From positions 1-64,000 of IMG/VR virus record IMGVR_UViG_3300005519_000001: a stretch of 64,000 nt of DNA, one strand, 5' to 3'. The stretch is from a virus. Both the position numbers and the translations under genes were made by a program. A model generated the notes under the pieces. It made no database searches, was not told the DNA's origin, and saw nothing but the letters and a program-made list of their open reading frames with translations. Below, piece by piece: positions 7,307 to 16,818 of this stretch (position 1 is its first letter; every line of letters starts with the position of its first letter).

Positions 7307-8644
7307 ATGAATTCGCTGCGTCAATGGACAATTGCGTTTTTTTCCATCGTCATCATCGGCAGTTTTCTTTCAGCAATCATACCGCCGATGCAGTCGCCAG
7401 ATGAAAACGACCATATCAAGCGCGCATATCTGCTTTCTGTGCTATCGCCAACCGTAACAGAGCCGGGGCGCTCGACTGGCGGTTATTTCGACGACGCTTT
7501 GCAACAGTACCAGGTGCTGAACTTTCAGGCGCTTTCTACTAAGCCCAATGCCCGATTTGATGCGAAAACAGCAGAGGCTGGCGCAGCTATAAAATGGAGC
7601 GGCGCGCGGAGTTACGTGGATATGGCCGGCGCTGCGCCATATTTCCCGCTAGGCTACCTCCCACAAGCTGTGGGACTGCGGATTGGCGAATCTTTGCACA
7701 TGGGTGTGGGCGCATCTTATCGGCTTGCCCGCGCGACAACTCTGATTGCTGTCGCCGTTATCATCGCTTACGCATTCACGGTCTTCCCGCCGAACGCGCT
7801 GGTGATCTGCCTCCTAGCGCTGCCAATGACGATGTTCCAGTTATCGAGCGCTTCGGCGGATGGTATGTCGTTCGCATGGACAGTGCTGGCCGCTAGTCTG
7901 TTTCGACGCGGCTTGGAGCAAGACCAGCCGTTCCCGCTTCTGTGGTCCGTGCTGCTGATCGTCGCGCCGTTCATGATTGCCACGAGCCGGCCGCAACTGA
8001 TCGCGATCCTGATACTGGCGCCAGTGGTTTTCTTCGTCCGAAAAGACCGCCGCGCGCTGGCTGCCTCTATCATCGCGGCGTTGCTCGCTGTGGGGTGGGT
8101 GATGTATGGAGCGTCACATACCGTCGACCTGCGGTGGCCACGCTCGATTACGACCGGTCAGGCTGTCTCTTTCTACATTCATCGTCCCATCGAACTGATA
8201 GGAGTCATCTGGCGAACGCTGTCGAACCCGGCAGTCATCGATTCGTACTGGCGTCAGTTCGTCGGCGTCCTTGGTTGGCTCGATCGGCCCATGCCGCCCG
8301 CTACCTACATATTAGCGGGTGTTGGCTTGCTCATTGCATTGATGATCTCGTGCTCCCGCAGGGTGGGAGCGCTGGCTCGGACGGTGCCGTTATTGGTCGC
8401 CGCAGCCGCCGTAATGCTTACCCTCGTCGCGCTGCTTGTCACTTGGACGGATCTTCACGCCCAACTTATCATCGGTGTGCAAGGTCGATATTTCACCGCG
8501 CCGGCCATCCTCGCTGCTTATGCCCTAAGTGATGCAGAGCCCATGAAGCGGCGATCGTCGGTGACCATGATCGTTTGCGGCGTTTTTCTCGCATTCTCAA
8601 TGTCGATGACTGTGTCGACGCTGATCTGGAAATACTATTTGTAG
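7307..8644 (+). CDS. DUF2142 family polytopic membrane protein
   Basis: A 445-residue protein with about ten membrane spans. The N-terminal signature PPMQSPDENDHIKRAY is that of DUF2142 proteins, which resemble glycosyltransferase-C-type membrane enzymes and occur in O-antigen or capsule loci. The ATG at 7307 has AAGGG just upstream; an earlier ATG at 7274 has no such site. It lies between an SGNH-like lipoprotein and an acyltransferase on the strand opposite the late genes, typical of a serotype-conversion moron. Confidence 0.8.
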   Translation: MNSLRQWTIAFFSIVIIGSFLSAIIPPMQSPDENDHIKRAYLLSVLSPTVTEPGRSTGGYFDDALQQYQVLNFQALSTKPNARFDAKTAEAGAAIKWSGARSYVDMAGAAPYFPLGYLPQAVGLRIGESLHMGVGASYRLARATTLIAVAVIIAYAFTVFPPNALVICLLALPMTMFQLSSASADGMSFAWTVLAASLFRRGLEQDQPFPLLWSVLLIVAPFMIATSRPQLIAILILAPVVFFVRKDRRALAASIIAALLAVGWVMYGASHTVDLRWPRSITTGQAVSFYIHRPIELIGVIWRTLSNPAVIDSYWRQFVGVLGWLDRPMPPATYILAGVGLLIALMISCSRRVGALARTVPLLVAAAAVMLTLVALLVTWTDLHAQLIIGVQGRYFTAPAILAAYALSDAEPMKRRSSVTMIVCGVFLAFSMSMTVSTLIWKYYL

Positions 8645-8697
8645 ATCCCAGAATCCGCTAAGGCTGCGATTTTATAGACACAAAGAAGGCGAACGCG

Positions 8698-9906
8698 GTG
8701 CGTGATATATCCATTTTTTCGGTATGGCCCATGATGGCCATTGTCGGCCTGGTTGTAGTCGCGCTTTCCGGGCGATCCCTCCGGTTTCTGGACGTCAGTC
8801 CGACTGTAGTCGCGCACCGACTAGATTCTATCGACGGCCTGCGTGGATTCCTCGCAACAGCCGTTGCGTTCCACCATTTTGTGCTGCATGGATATGGCGC
8901 GAAGTTTGGAGTGGCTGCGCCCTCCCACTTTTATATGTCTCTCGGACCCGCAGCCGTAGCTATATTCTTCATGATTACCGGCTACCTGTTCTGGGGTCGA
9001 CTTCTTGCTAAAGCCGATTCCGTGAACTGGGCGGAGTTATATGTCAACCGGTTCTTCAGGATCTATCCACTGTATCTTTTCCTGATTGCGTCGTACTTCG
9101 CAGTGGTTTTGTGCCGCGTCCACTTTGAGATCGACCAACCGTTCAAGCAAACTGTCTTTCAAATTGCCCAATGGCTCGCACTTGGAGTCGTCAAGAATCC
9201 AGCGCCTTTTTTGAACATGGATGCTGCGATGTCGGTAGTGGGACCTGTGTGGAGCTTGCGTTATGAGTGGTTGTTCTACGCAAGCCTACCGATATTGTCT
9301 ATCTTTGCTCGCCTCGGACGCCCGGTCGCATTGACGGCATCAGCACTGTTTCTTGTTCTAGCAGTCGACGGTCTGATCGCGGAGCCGTTCAGGTCGTTTC
9401 TTGCCGAATTTCTGTGCGGAATGCTCGCGTCATCGATCATGCGCACGCGACCGGCCCTCAAAGGAGATGGAGCCATACGGTCCATCATCGCTTGCGCCTT
9501 GATCGTCGCCGCGTTTCGTGTTCCGGACATCATCTATTCGCCGGTCGGCACGTTGCTTCTCGGTGGATTTTTCATGATGGTAGTTTCGGGAACGTCAATC
9601 TTCGGAGTGCTTCAAACGCGGGGCGCGCATCGCCTGGGTAACATGAGCTACAGCGTGTATCTGCTTCACAGCCTCGTCATTACGATAGTGATGACCCGTC
9701 CCGCTATTGTTTCCTATGCCCTCGGGAACAATTCCGCATTCTGGATCATCTGCGCCTTCATGTATGTCATCACCGTTGCAATGTCCATTGCAACGTTCTC
9801 GGCGATTGAACGGGTCGGAATCTCAGTCGGAAAAGCCGCGATTACGCGGCTCAAACGGGCATCAGACGTTCGCCCAGGTACTGGAGTTACGACCGGGCAG
9901 CCGTGA
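8698..9906 (+). CDS. acyltransferase 3 family membrane protein (O-antigen acetylase type)
   Basis: A 402-residue protein starting at GTG. It contains IDGLRGFLATAVAFHHF (residues 45-61) with the conserved His pair and NRFFRIYPLY (118-127), the two hallmark regions of acyltransferase-3 enzymes such as OafA. About ten membrane spans are visible. The family transfers acetyl or other acyl groups to sugars of lipopolysaccharide. It ends 2 nt before the stop of the opposing tail-fibre gene, so the late operon converges on it. Confidence 0.88.
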   Translation: MRDISIFSVWPMMAIVGLVVVALSGRSLRFLDVSPTVVAHRLDSIDGLRGFLATAVAFHHFVLHGYGAKFGVAAPSHFYMSLGPAAVAIFFMITGYLFWGRLLAKADSVNWAELYVNRFFRIYPLYLFLIASYFAVVLCRVHFEIDQPFKQTVFQIAQWLALGVVKNPAPFLNMDAAMSVVGPVWSLRYEWLFYASLPILSIFARLGRPVALTASALFLVLAVDGLIAEPFRSFLAEFLCGMLASSIMRTRPALKGDGAIRSIIACALIVAAFRVPDIIYSPVGTLLLGGFFMMVVSGTSIFGVLQTRGAHRLGNMSYSVYLLHSLVITIVMTRPAIVSYALGNNSAFWIICAFMYVITVAMSIATFSAIERVGISVGKAAITRLKRASDVRPGTGVTTGQP

Positions 9907-9907
9907 C

Positions 9908-11671
9908 TTACTGCGAGCCGCCGCCGAGCGTATTGCCTGTCCCGCTGTTCGAAATGTTTGTCGTGTTAGCGAAGTAGACATTCGACTGCACATTGACAGA
10001 CTTGGAGCCCGACCCGAGGAGGATGCCCGTTGTCATTTCCTGAATCGCATTAGCCGTAATCACACCGGCGCTCGACGCCCAGGTGTCGATATATATGCCG
10101 CGAGTGCCAGTCGGAGATGCAACGGCGGGGTTGAATGTGTTACCGATGATGCTGAATGCGCTGTAGTTCTGCAACGAAATCCCGTTGCTGTTGTTCTGGA
10201 CGAGAAAAAAATTGTTGGCGATCATGATGACACCAACGTTCGACTGGGTAAGGATGCCGTTGTTGTACGTGTTGAACTGACTATTCGTCACGCTCAACTG
10301 GTCGAGCCCTGCCTGGCCAGTCGGAACAACGATCCCGTTGGTGTCGCCAGTGAAGTTGCTCTGGTTGACAGTAACTCCTTGCACATAGGCCGCGTAGTAA
10401 AGGCCAATGCCAAGATAGTTGAAGGTACAGCCCTGGAAGTTGTACACGACGCCCAAAGCGGTTGCCGTACCGTTCAGAATGACCCCATACGATGCGGTTG
10501 ATGGGCCGATCGTAGTGACGTTCGTGAAGTTGATGTTGGATACGCTCGCGACATTTACGCCATTGGACCACCCGTCAGTGGCAACGTACCCGTCAGCGCC
10601 ACGGGTCGTGACATTTGTGATATCCGAGAGAGCGGAGTTGGCCGGATTGGCGATGGTGCTCTGCTGCTGCGCCAGGTTGATTGCAACCCCAGTCGGCGTT
10701 GATGCCGTCGTGGTGACTGATAGATCCCTGATGTGGATACCGGAAAACGGACCGTTTGCTGCGATCGAAATTCCGAATGATGTGGCATTGAATTTCAGAA
10801 TCGACGAGTCGGCTGCAACGCCTTTGATGGTGATCGAATTGGGGTTGGTGTTCGGGAAGGTATATCCGATGCTCGATGCGAAGTAATACGTGCCTTGCGG
10901 AAAAAATACGCACACGTTGCCCGTCGACTGGGCGGCTACTGCATTCGTCCAAGCGGCATTGTTCGATACGACGCCGCCGTTGTTGCCACCGTAGTCAAGT
11001 ATCGACGGGCAGGGCGAGTGGGCGGCGACAAATGCCGCGTTGGCTGCCGCAGTGCTGTTCGTGCCTACTGCCGGCGTCGGAACGGTAGGCACGCCCGTTA
11101 GGTTGGCATTGGAAATCGTAGGTGCCGTGCCTAGGACGATCCCTCCTGACGACCCAGTCACTGTTGCCCCCAATGCGGAGGCAACTCCACTGCCGAGGCC
11201 TGTCAGACCCGAGATCGGAAGACCCGTGGCGTTAGTAAGCGCGACTGAGGACGGCGTACCGAGGTTCGGGGTAACAAGAGTAGGACTAGTTGCGAGAACT
11301 GCCGAGCCTGAACCTGTTGCCGTCGACGCTCCCGTCCCGCCTTGAGAGACGGACAGCGGCGTGGTCAAACCGGAGAGCGAGGTAATGTTGCTGTTAGCTC
11401 CTGCGGTAGCCCCACTGGAGCTGTTCAGCAGGGTTCCGCTGGTCGGCAACGTGATATTAGTGGAGCCCGTCGTGTTCAGCACGAGGGAGTTGCCGCCAGT
11501 GGTCGAAAAATTTCCTCCAAGCGTGATCGTTCCCGAGTTCGCGACGCCGGTTCCGCCATTGGCCGGCGTCAACGGATTCTGAAGCGTAACGCTGTTGAAC
11601 GTGGGTGATGGGTAGGTCTGGGCGAGCGCCGCCAGCGGCGCAAACAGCGCCGTGATGATGATTTTCTTCAT
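9908..11671 (-). CDS. tail fibre/tailspike with signal peptide and beta-helix
   Basis: A 587-residue protein. Residues 1-18 (MKKIIITALFAPLAALAQ) look like a Sec signal peptide, which is unusual for a tail protein. Residues 20-210 are Gly/Ser/Thr-rich with two PL-x-GGTG motifs, as in phage fibre shafts. From about 222 (SILDYGGNNGG) onwards it has the pattern of a pectate-lyase-like right-handed beta-helix, with repeated short Asn/Gly turns. The role is host-surface recognition or degradation. It is the last structural gene before the conversion cassette. Confidence 0.82.
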   Translation of the reverse strand: MKKIIITALFAPLAALAQTYPSPTFNSVTLQNPLTPANGGTGVANSGTITLGGNFSTTGGNSLVLNTTGSTNITLPTSGTLLNSSSGATAGANSNITSLSGLTTPLSVSQGGTGASTATGSGSAVLATSPTLVTPNLGTPSSVALTNATGLPISGLTGLGSGVASALGATVTGSSGGIVLGTAPTISNANLTGVPTVPTPAVGTNSTAAANAAFVAAHSPCPSILDYGGNNGGVVSNNAAWTNAVAAQSTGNVCVFFPQGTYYFASSIGYTFPNTNPNSITIKGVAADSSILKFNATSFGISIAANGPFSGIHIRDLSVTTTASTPTGVAINLAQQQSTIANPANSALSDITNVTTRGADGYVATDGWSNGVNVASVSNINFTNVTTIGPSTASYGVILNGTATALGVVYNFQGCTFNYLGIGLYYAAYVQGVTVNQSNFTGDTNGIVVPTGQAGLDQLSVTNSQFNTYNNGILTQSNVGVIMIANNFFLVQNNSNGISLQNYSAFSIIGNTFNPAVASPTGTRGIYIDTWASSAGVITANAIQEMTTGILLGSGSKSVNVQSNVYFANTTNISNSGTGNTLGGGSQ

Positions 11672-11681
11672 TGTTTTCGAA

Positions 11682-11897
11682 TCAGGAGATGGAGACTACG
11701 CCGCCGTTATTCCACACGACGCCGGAAACAGAAGGGCGGGCTGTTGGAAGACTGGACGCGAGGGCCGTAAGCGTGATGATCGAGATGAGGGAGGACAGCG
11801 GCATGGTGCAAAGAGCAGATTGCCCGTTTTGCACCTGTCGGATGGTTACCGTTTCACTCCCGGTAATAGGCTGAGGAAGTCCAAACACGTCGTCCAT
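11682..11897 (-). CDS. small tail-associated protein ending in a WNNGG motif
   Basis: A 71-residue protein whose start directly follows the stop of the upstream fibre gene (TAAATG). The C-terminus SGVVWNNGGVVSIS nearly repeats the C-terminus of the 12626-13525 protein (QLWNNGGVISIA). It probably belongs to the fibre or baseplate tip. The N-terminal half (PQPITGSETVTIRQVQNGQ) resembles short tail-fibre adaptor segments. Confidence 0.7.
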   Translation of the reverse strand: MDDVFGLPQPITGSETVTIRQVQNGQSALCTMPLSSLISIITLTALASSLPTARPSVSGVVWNNGGVVSIS

Positions 11898-12620
11898 TTA
11901 ATAGCCTATCGCCATGAAGTTGACCTGAGCGAGGTTGACCGGCGCACCGTTACTCGTCACGACGGCAACCAGATTGAATCTTGTCGACGAATTGGAGAAG
12001 GACGCCTGGTTGTTGGTGACCGTTGTGCCGTTGTTCAGATAGTTCGCGACCCCAGATAGCAGTGCGTTGGGGAATGGCAAGTCTAGTGGCAGGGTCGCAA
12101 TCCCCGAGGCATTTGAGACTGCCTGCCCCCACTGGAACACTAGCGGGACAAGAACGCCAGCTACTGAGCATGGGACTACAAGGTGGCCTGTAACAGTGGT
12201 GTCCGCTGAGAACTGCCCGAGATTCACCGCTTGTCCGGCCGAGGCGGCCGCAGCTACAGCTACGGGATCGTTGAAGGTGTTTGGCCCTGACCAGGTATTC
12301 GTCGACGCTAGCTGACCAAACGACGCTTGCTGACCCGCGGTCGGAGGGCTGTAGGCGTAGTCTCCGGTTAGCCACGAAAGCGCTGCGGTACCCTCTTGCC
12401 CCCGCAATACTGTTAGTGTGGATCCGGTCCTCTCCGTCGCATATACGACCTCGTAATTCTGGCGGGTCGCGACGTCGTTCAGCGTTATGGCCAAAACCTG
12501 TCCGGAGGGGATGGACGCCGGCAGATTCGCTGTGTTCGAAAGGGTAATCGTGGTTGCGTTGGACGCGACCGGTCCTGCCAACGTCGTATTAACGTTGTTC
12601 GCGAACGTGAAGATTGTCAT
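11898..12620 (-). CDS. tail fibre protein with gp53-like C-terminal domain
   Basis: A 240-residue protein. The N-terminal half has a beta-rich domain (ATTITLSNTANLP, YEVVYATERTGSTLTVLRGQ) often found at the base of short fibres. The C-terminal half (VFQWGQA, then VNFMAIGY) has the signature of the gp53-like fibre tip family. It starts 5 nt after the stop of the upstream baseplate gene. The role is host recognition. Confidence 0.75.
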   Translation of the reverse strand: MTIFTFANNVNTTLAGPVASNATTITLSNTANLPASIPSGQVLAITLNDVATRQNYEVVYATERTGSTLTVLRGQEGTAALSWLTGDYAYSPPTAGQQASFGQLASTNTWSGPNTFNDPVAVAAAASAGQAVNLGQFSADTTVTGHLVVPCSVAGVLVPLVFQWGQAVSNASGIATLPLDLPFPNALLSGVANYLNNGTTVTNNQASFSNSSTRFNLVAVVTSNGAPVNLAQVNFMAIGY

Positions 12621-12625
12621 TGTCG

Positions 12626-13525
12626 TCAGGCGATCGAGATGACGCCGCCGTTATTCCAGAGTTGACCGGTTGAGCCCGGATTGGCAAGGGGGAGATTGCC
12701 GCCCCCAAGTGCGAGGAGACCCGCGGCGGTGACAGTTCCAAAATACACAGGCGGGGCTAAAGGATCCGGAGTAATGCCGGGAATGACAGAAACCGTCCCT
12801 CCGTTGTACCAGACAGAGCCGGCGGCCAACCCTGCTGGGCTAGTTGGATAGTTCAGAGGCGCCGTCATCCACAGAACACCTCCATCGTTGAAGAAACCGA
12901 TGTTGACGAACGCAAATGTGTACTGGAACGGGAACGCGAGAACGCCGTTGTTGAGGCATTCTTGGAGACTGGTGAAAGTGGCGTCTTGAAACGAGGTGAT
13001 AGTGAACACGTTTCCCGACACCGTTATGGAGGGCGGGCTGTCCAGCACTGCGTAGTCTGATCCATTCGCGCCATTCAAGAACCGGTTGACCCTGTTCTTC
13101 AGCCACCCAAGATTGAACACCTGGCCGTCGCCGCGGTACAAGTTCCACGTCATCACGCGTTTGTAGATGTCGTCCGATGCAATCTCCGCCGCTCCGGAAG
13201 ATGAGTGGCTCAGGCCGTTGTACGGCACTGTGTTGTACGGTGCGGTGTTATAGCCCGCTATCGTTGATGACGTTTGTGTGGATAGGACCGGGCGGGGTAT
13301 TCCGTAAACCCCGTTACCTATCCAATCCAGCAGCGGACCAGTAACGTTTGGAGACGTGTAGAGTCCCAACGGGGTCTGGTTGTACCAGTTGAGATACCCT
13401 TGCGTGATCGAGTTGAACGCGTCAACAAACGCCTGCAGGTCCTCGTCGTCACTATATTGCTGATAGAGATAGCTCGGAATGATGTTCTGAAGCGGCAACG
13501 TCGAGAACGATTCGATATTGCCCAT
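12626..13525 (-). CDS. baseplate-fibre linker (DUF2612-like)
   Basis: A 299-residue protein. The N-terminal pattern PSYLYQQYSDDEDLQAFVDA, with NWYNQTPLGLY and LLDWIGNGVYG, is like the DUF2612 proteins that follow baseplate J in contractile tails. The C-terminus has two copies of a short W(Y/N)NGG turn. It is placed between the J-like protein and the fibres. GGGG precedes the ATG. The assignment as a tail protein I equivalent is by position. Confidence 0.75.
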   Translation of the reverse strand: MGNIESFSTLPLQNIIPSYLYQQYSDDEDLQAFVDAFNSITQGYLNWYNQTPLGLYTSPNVTGPLLDWIGNGVYGIPRPVLSTQTSSTIAGYNTAPYNTVPYNGLSHSSSGAAEIASDDIYKRVMTWNLYRGDGQVFNLGWLKNRVNRFLNGANGSDYAVLDSPPSITVSGNVFTITSFQDATFTSLQECLNNGVLAFPFQYTFAFVNIGFFNDGGVLWMTAPLNYPTSPAGLAAGSVWYNGGTVSVIPGITPDPLAPPVYFGTVTAAGLLALGGGNLPLANPGSTGQLWNNGGVISIA

Positions 13526-13527
13526 GG

Positions 13528-14943
13528 CTACCCCTGAGTGACTGTAATCGCCGTCGCACTGGCTGAAAAATATCCTTCAGGGTCGCCAGCGATAATGCTC
13601 GTGCCGGCGCCCGGCGAGACTGGCGATCCATTGATAGTCACGGCGAATTGCAGCGTAGTGATGTTGGAGGCTGCTATCACCGATGACACCGCGTTCTGAA
13701 ACACTGCGGTCATTTCCAGTTCGTTGATTGGCTGGCCGACGTAGATCGAATTGATGTAGGACTGCAGAGCCGGCGCGGCTAACTGGTTGACCGATGTTCC
13801 TGCCGTGAAACTCGGCAGAGTGGTATTCCAGGTGACCGCGACCGTCACAACCTGTTGAGTGGGATTGACGAACGTGATCGAATAGGTGTCCGGATTCTGG
13901 AACAGCGAAACACTTACGGTACGCGGATTCGGCGTTAACTTCGCGCCGCTCACGTATGCCCCAAAACCACTACCATTGGTCGTTGTCGTGATCGTCGTGG
14001 GCGTGACAGACGCGATCGTATAGGTGAGGTTGTAGGCGCTTGGCGTAGCTCCCGACACGGTCACCGTAGCGCCCGCAACATAACCATGGTTCAGGTTTGT
14101 CGTAATGACCACAGGATTTGCCGCGGTCATTGTCGTAATGGCGAGTTGCGACCCTTTCAGCAGTGCGATGTCGCCGGCACCTTGCAATATGGCATTAGCC
14201 ACGGCATATGCATCGCCGCCACCGCAGATAACCTGCCACCCGCCTGAAACAGCGTTGACAGAAACCAGTTGCTGCTGGACTCCAGTGATTTTGTAGAGCA
14301 ACGTCTTAAGGTAGGCGGGCGTGCCAATTGCAGCCACTAGACCGGCCTGCAACACCTGGGCGCGATAGTCCTGAACGCTTTGGGTCGTCGTTGCGGCTGT
14401 TCCGGCTTCCGGGTTAGTCACGGTAACGGCATATGCGCTGGGGACAGAGGTCACCAACTGGTTAACGGTGTTCGCAGGAATCGCGAAACTTCCGCTTGTA
14501 GTCGCGACTGCATAGAGCAGGGGGCTCAGGCCGCTGGACTGGATGACTCCGCCGTCCTGAAGAGCATATTGATTGGTGCCATCGGAGACCGTGAATCCTG
14601 GCTGGAATACATAACCCGCTGGGCCTGCAAACTGCACATAGACGCTGCCATTCGCGCCAACTCCTTGACGGACGCCGAATTGAGCGCCGAGTTGTGCAAG
14701 CACAAAGGCGTTAGCGCCATACGGGCTCACGCTGTTGATGGCGTCGACTCGAGCCTGATCTATCGCAACAAGTGCACCCGTGTCCGTGCCTGCGACGTCG
14801 TCAATCAAAGAGCCCGGCAAATTGGCCGTATAGCCAGGGACCTGAGTCGAAACATAATTGATCAGGCTGTCGTACAGTGTGGCCACCGGAGTCGCCTGCG
14901 GCCCTGCCGTCGTCATAATCAGTGGGATAGACGTTGTGCTCAT
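13528..14943 (-). CDS. baseplate J-like protein with inserted beta-sandwich domain
   Basis: A 471-residue protein. The first 240 residues match baseplate J (LPGSLIDDVAGTDTGAL, VQDYRAQVLQAG, GTPAYLKTLLYKITGV). Residues of roughly 270-345 form an inserted Thr/Ala-rich module (TVTVSGATPSAYNLTYTI) that resembles the E1 FCCH-like inserts seen in phage proteins. The C-terminal part returns to a J-like ending. It links the baseplate wedge to the fibre proteins. A related insert occurs in the sheath protein. Confidence 0.85.
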   Translation of the reverse strand: MSTTSIPLIMTTAGPQATPVATLYDSLINYVSTQVPGYTANLPGSLIDDVAGTDTGALVAIDQARVDAINSVSPYGANAFVLAQLGAQFGVRQGVGANGSVYVQFAGPAGYVFQPGFTVSDGTNQYALQDGGVIQSSGLSPLLYAVATTSGSFAIPANTVNQLVTSVPSAYAVTVTNPEAGTAATTTQSVQDYRAQVLQAGLVAAIGTPAYLKTLLYKITGVQQQLVSVNAVSGGWQVICGGGDAYAVANAILQGAGDIALLKGSQLAITTMTAANPVVITTNLNHGYVAGATVTVSGATPSAYNLTYTIASVTPTTITTTTNGSGFGAYVSGAKLTPNPRTVSVSLFQNPDTYSITFVNPTQQVVTVAVTWNTTLPSFTAGTSVNQLAAPALQSYINSIYVGQPINELEMTAVFQNAVSSVIAASNITTLQFAVTINGSPVSPGAGTSIIAGDPEGYFSASATAITVTQG

Positions 14944-15010
14944 GCGGCGTAGTGGTCAGTTCAGCGATGGAATGGGCCGCCACAAAACCTGCGGCGTTGA
15001 TATGCATGTC

Positions 15011-16393
15011 TTAGCGACGGCGCGCCTGAATGTTTCCGTACGCCGCCATCGTGCCCCCGGAGAACGTCACGGAGCCGGATAGATAAAGTGTGGTGGTTGC
15101 TGAAACATTGATCCGACCCATGCCGGTTTGTACGGCGGTCCCCTGACTGGCAGTGAAGGCAGTCGACATGAAGAACCACGGTTTCGCCGGATCAGAATCC
15201 GTTGGCATCGTCGCGGACGTGGTGCTAAGCCATGCGGAAATCAGGGCAATGGAGGTCACACTGCTGGGCTTGGTAATAAATTGCCCCCAGATGTCCCAGT
15301 CGCCCGGTGTCAGCGTGATCGACGTAACGTTCGTTGCTGTCTGGTTGGCAAAAGCTACTGCCGAAGCCTGAGGGACGTTCGATGAAATCGGTTCGCCAAC
15401 ACTGCCGGCCGTCACGTTGCTGCCGGTTGCGTTGCCCACGATGCCAGCGGGATACGCCGGCGTGATAGCACTGGTAGCCTGAAGCGTCGAGAATTTGCCG
15501 GCTGCAGCAGTCGTTGTGCCGATTGCCGGAGGCGATGCGAGGTACGTGCTGAATCCGGCGCCGCTTACCGTGCTGGATGCAGACAGAGTAGTGAAGGATC
15601 CAGCCGCCGCCGTAGTGCTTCCGATGGCTGGCGGTGACGCAAGATAGTTGCTGAAGCCCGTGCCACTAACCGTGCTGCTCGCCGCGAGTGTCGTGAACGA
15701 TCCTGTACTGCCGCTGACCGGAGCGTTGGTGATCGTCCCGCCCGAGATGGTCGGTGAATTGATCGTCGGGGATGTTCCGAAAACCGCCGAGCCGCTGCCC
15801 GTCTCGTCAGACAGCACTCCGGCCAATTGCGCCGATGTCGTCGCTGCGAACTGCGCAAGCGTGCCGGTCGTCGTGGCCGAACTGGCGTAGCACGTGAAGC
15901 CAGTGCCGCTCGTGTACTGCAGCGCGCTCGTTGAAGTGCTGCAACTCGGCATCGCGAACGCAGTCGGCGATGCGCTTAATGCAGTGACATTTGCAAGCAC
16001 GCTATTTGCCGCCTGAGCAGCCAGCGACGAAGGAGAAACCAGTCCGGGAGCCGTGAGCGATCCAGTTACAGTGAGGCCGGAAATTGTCGGCGACGCGGCG
16101 AGCACGACATTGCCCGAGCCGGTAGAGGCCGTCGCTCCGGTGCCGCCTGACGCGACTGGCAAAGGCGAGGTAAGACCGGAGATTGTGCCGCCAGTAATGG
16201 CGGTTCCCGACATCGTGCCGCCGGTAATCGTAGCGTTGCTGATCGATCCGCCGGTGATAGCTGCAGCCGAATTCGACGTCTTGGACGCTAGGGCGCTATT
16301 CAACTGCGCGGCGGTAAGAATCTGGCCGGGCGTAAACTGGGCGTTCGCGGCCGAACAGACGAACAGCAGGAAGGGAAGTAGACGTCGAATCAT
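15011..16393 (-). CDS. tail fibre-like protein with signal peptide
   Basis: A 460-residue protein. The open frame extends to 16684, but the true start is the ATG at 16393, which overlaps the stop of the gp25-like gene (ATGA). Residues 1-19 (MIRRLLPFLLFVCSAANAQ) look like a cleavable signal peptide. The rest is a low-complexity Gly/Ser/Thr/Ala shaft with a GGTGAT motif and tandem repeats around residues 230-320 (two near-identical FTTLSASSTVSG-type units). The C-terminal domain (from about 345) resembles small fibre tips. It sits inside the baseplate module. Confidence 0.75.
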   Translation of the reverse strand: MIRRLLPFLLFVCSAANAQFTPGQILTAAQLNSALASKTSNSAAAITGGSISNATITGGTMSGTAITGGTISGLTSPLPVASGGTGATASTGSGNVVLAASPTISGLTVTGSLTAPGLVSPSSLAAQAANSVLANVTALSASPTAFAMPSCSTSTSALQYTSGTGFTCYASSATTTGTLAQFAATTSAQLAGVLSDETGSGSAVFGTSPTINSPTISGGTITNAPVSGSTGSFTTLAASSTVSGTGFSNYLASPPAIGSTTAAAGSFTTLSASSTVSGAGFSTYLASPPAIGTTTAAAGKFSTLQATSAITPAYPAGIVGNATGSNVTAGSVGEPISSNVPQASAVAFANQTATNVTSITLTPGDWDIWGQFITKPSSVTSIALISAWLSTTSATMPTDSDPAKPWFFMSTAFTASQGTAVQTGMGRINVSATTTLYLSGSVTFSGGTMAAYGNIQARRR

Positions 16394-16794
16394 GCGAGAG
16401 CCGATTGATTGAGAATAAACGTGCTGTCCAGTTGCGGAGCAGTGATCGAGGAGTCGACGTAATCGGTCAGTACGGCGCCGCTGTGGCAGGTGATGCTGAC
16501 GTTGTAGACGGGTGGAGACGTGGCCTGCTCCCGCGCGATGGTCAGAGACGCGAAGTATTGGGCGAACTGCGTCTGGGTCTGCATGACGTAGTAGTCGGGC
16601 AGAACCTGCGTGACGATCGTTTGATACTGGGGAATTCCGTAGTTTGCGTAGATCGGCGATTCGCCAAGATTCAGTTTGAGACATTGCGCGAGCGTGGTCA
16701 TATAAACCGAGTCGTTGTAGCCGTTTGCATCGGTTTCAACGACGACCCACGTCTTCGTACCATCCGCGTTAGAGATTCGTCCGTAAGTTCGCAT
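16390..16794 (-). CDS. probable baseplate wedge protein (gp25-like position)
   Basis: A 134-residue protein. The conserved-looking core is CLKLNLGESPIYANYGIPQ followed by PDYYVMQTQTQFAQYFAS. Size, fold-like pattern and place between spike and J-like genes fit a gp25-type wedge subunit, but no diagnostic motif proves this. The start is 24 nt from the start of the divergent + strand moron. Confidence 0.65.
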   Translation of the reverse strand: MRTYGRISNADGTKTWVVVETDANGYNDSVYMTTLAQCLKLNLGESPIYANYGIPQYQTIVTQVLPDYYVMQTQTQFAQYFASLTIAREQATSPPVYNVSITCHSGAVLTDYVDSSITAPQLDSTFILNQSALA

Positions 16795-16818
16795 TCAATT
16801 GACCATTCCGATTTATCT

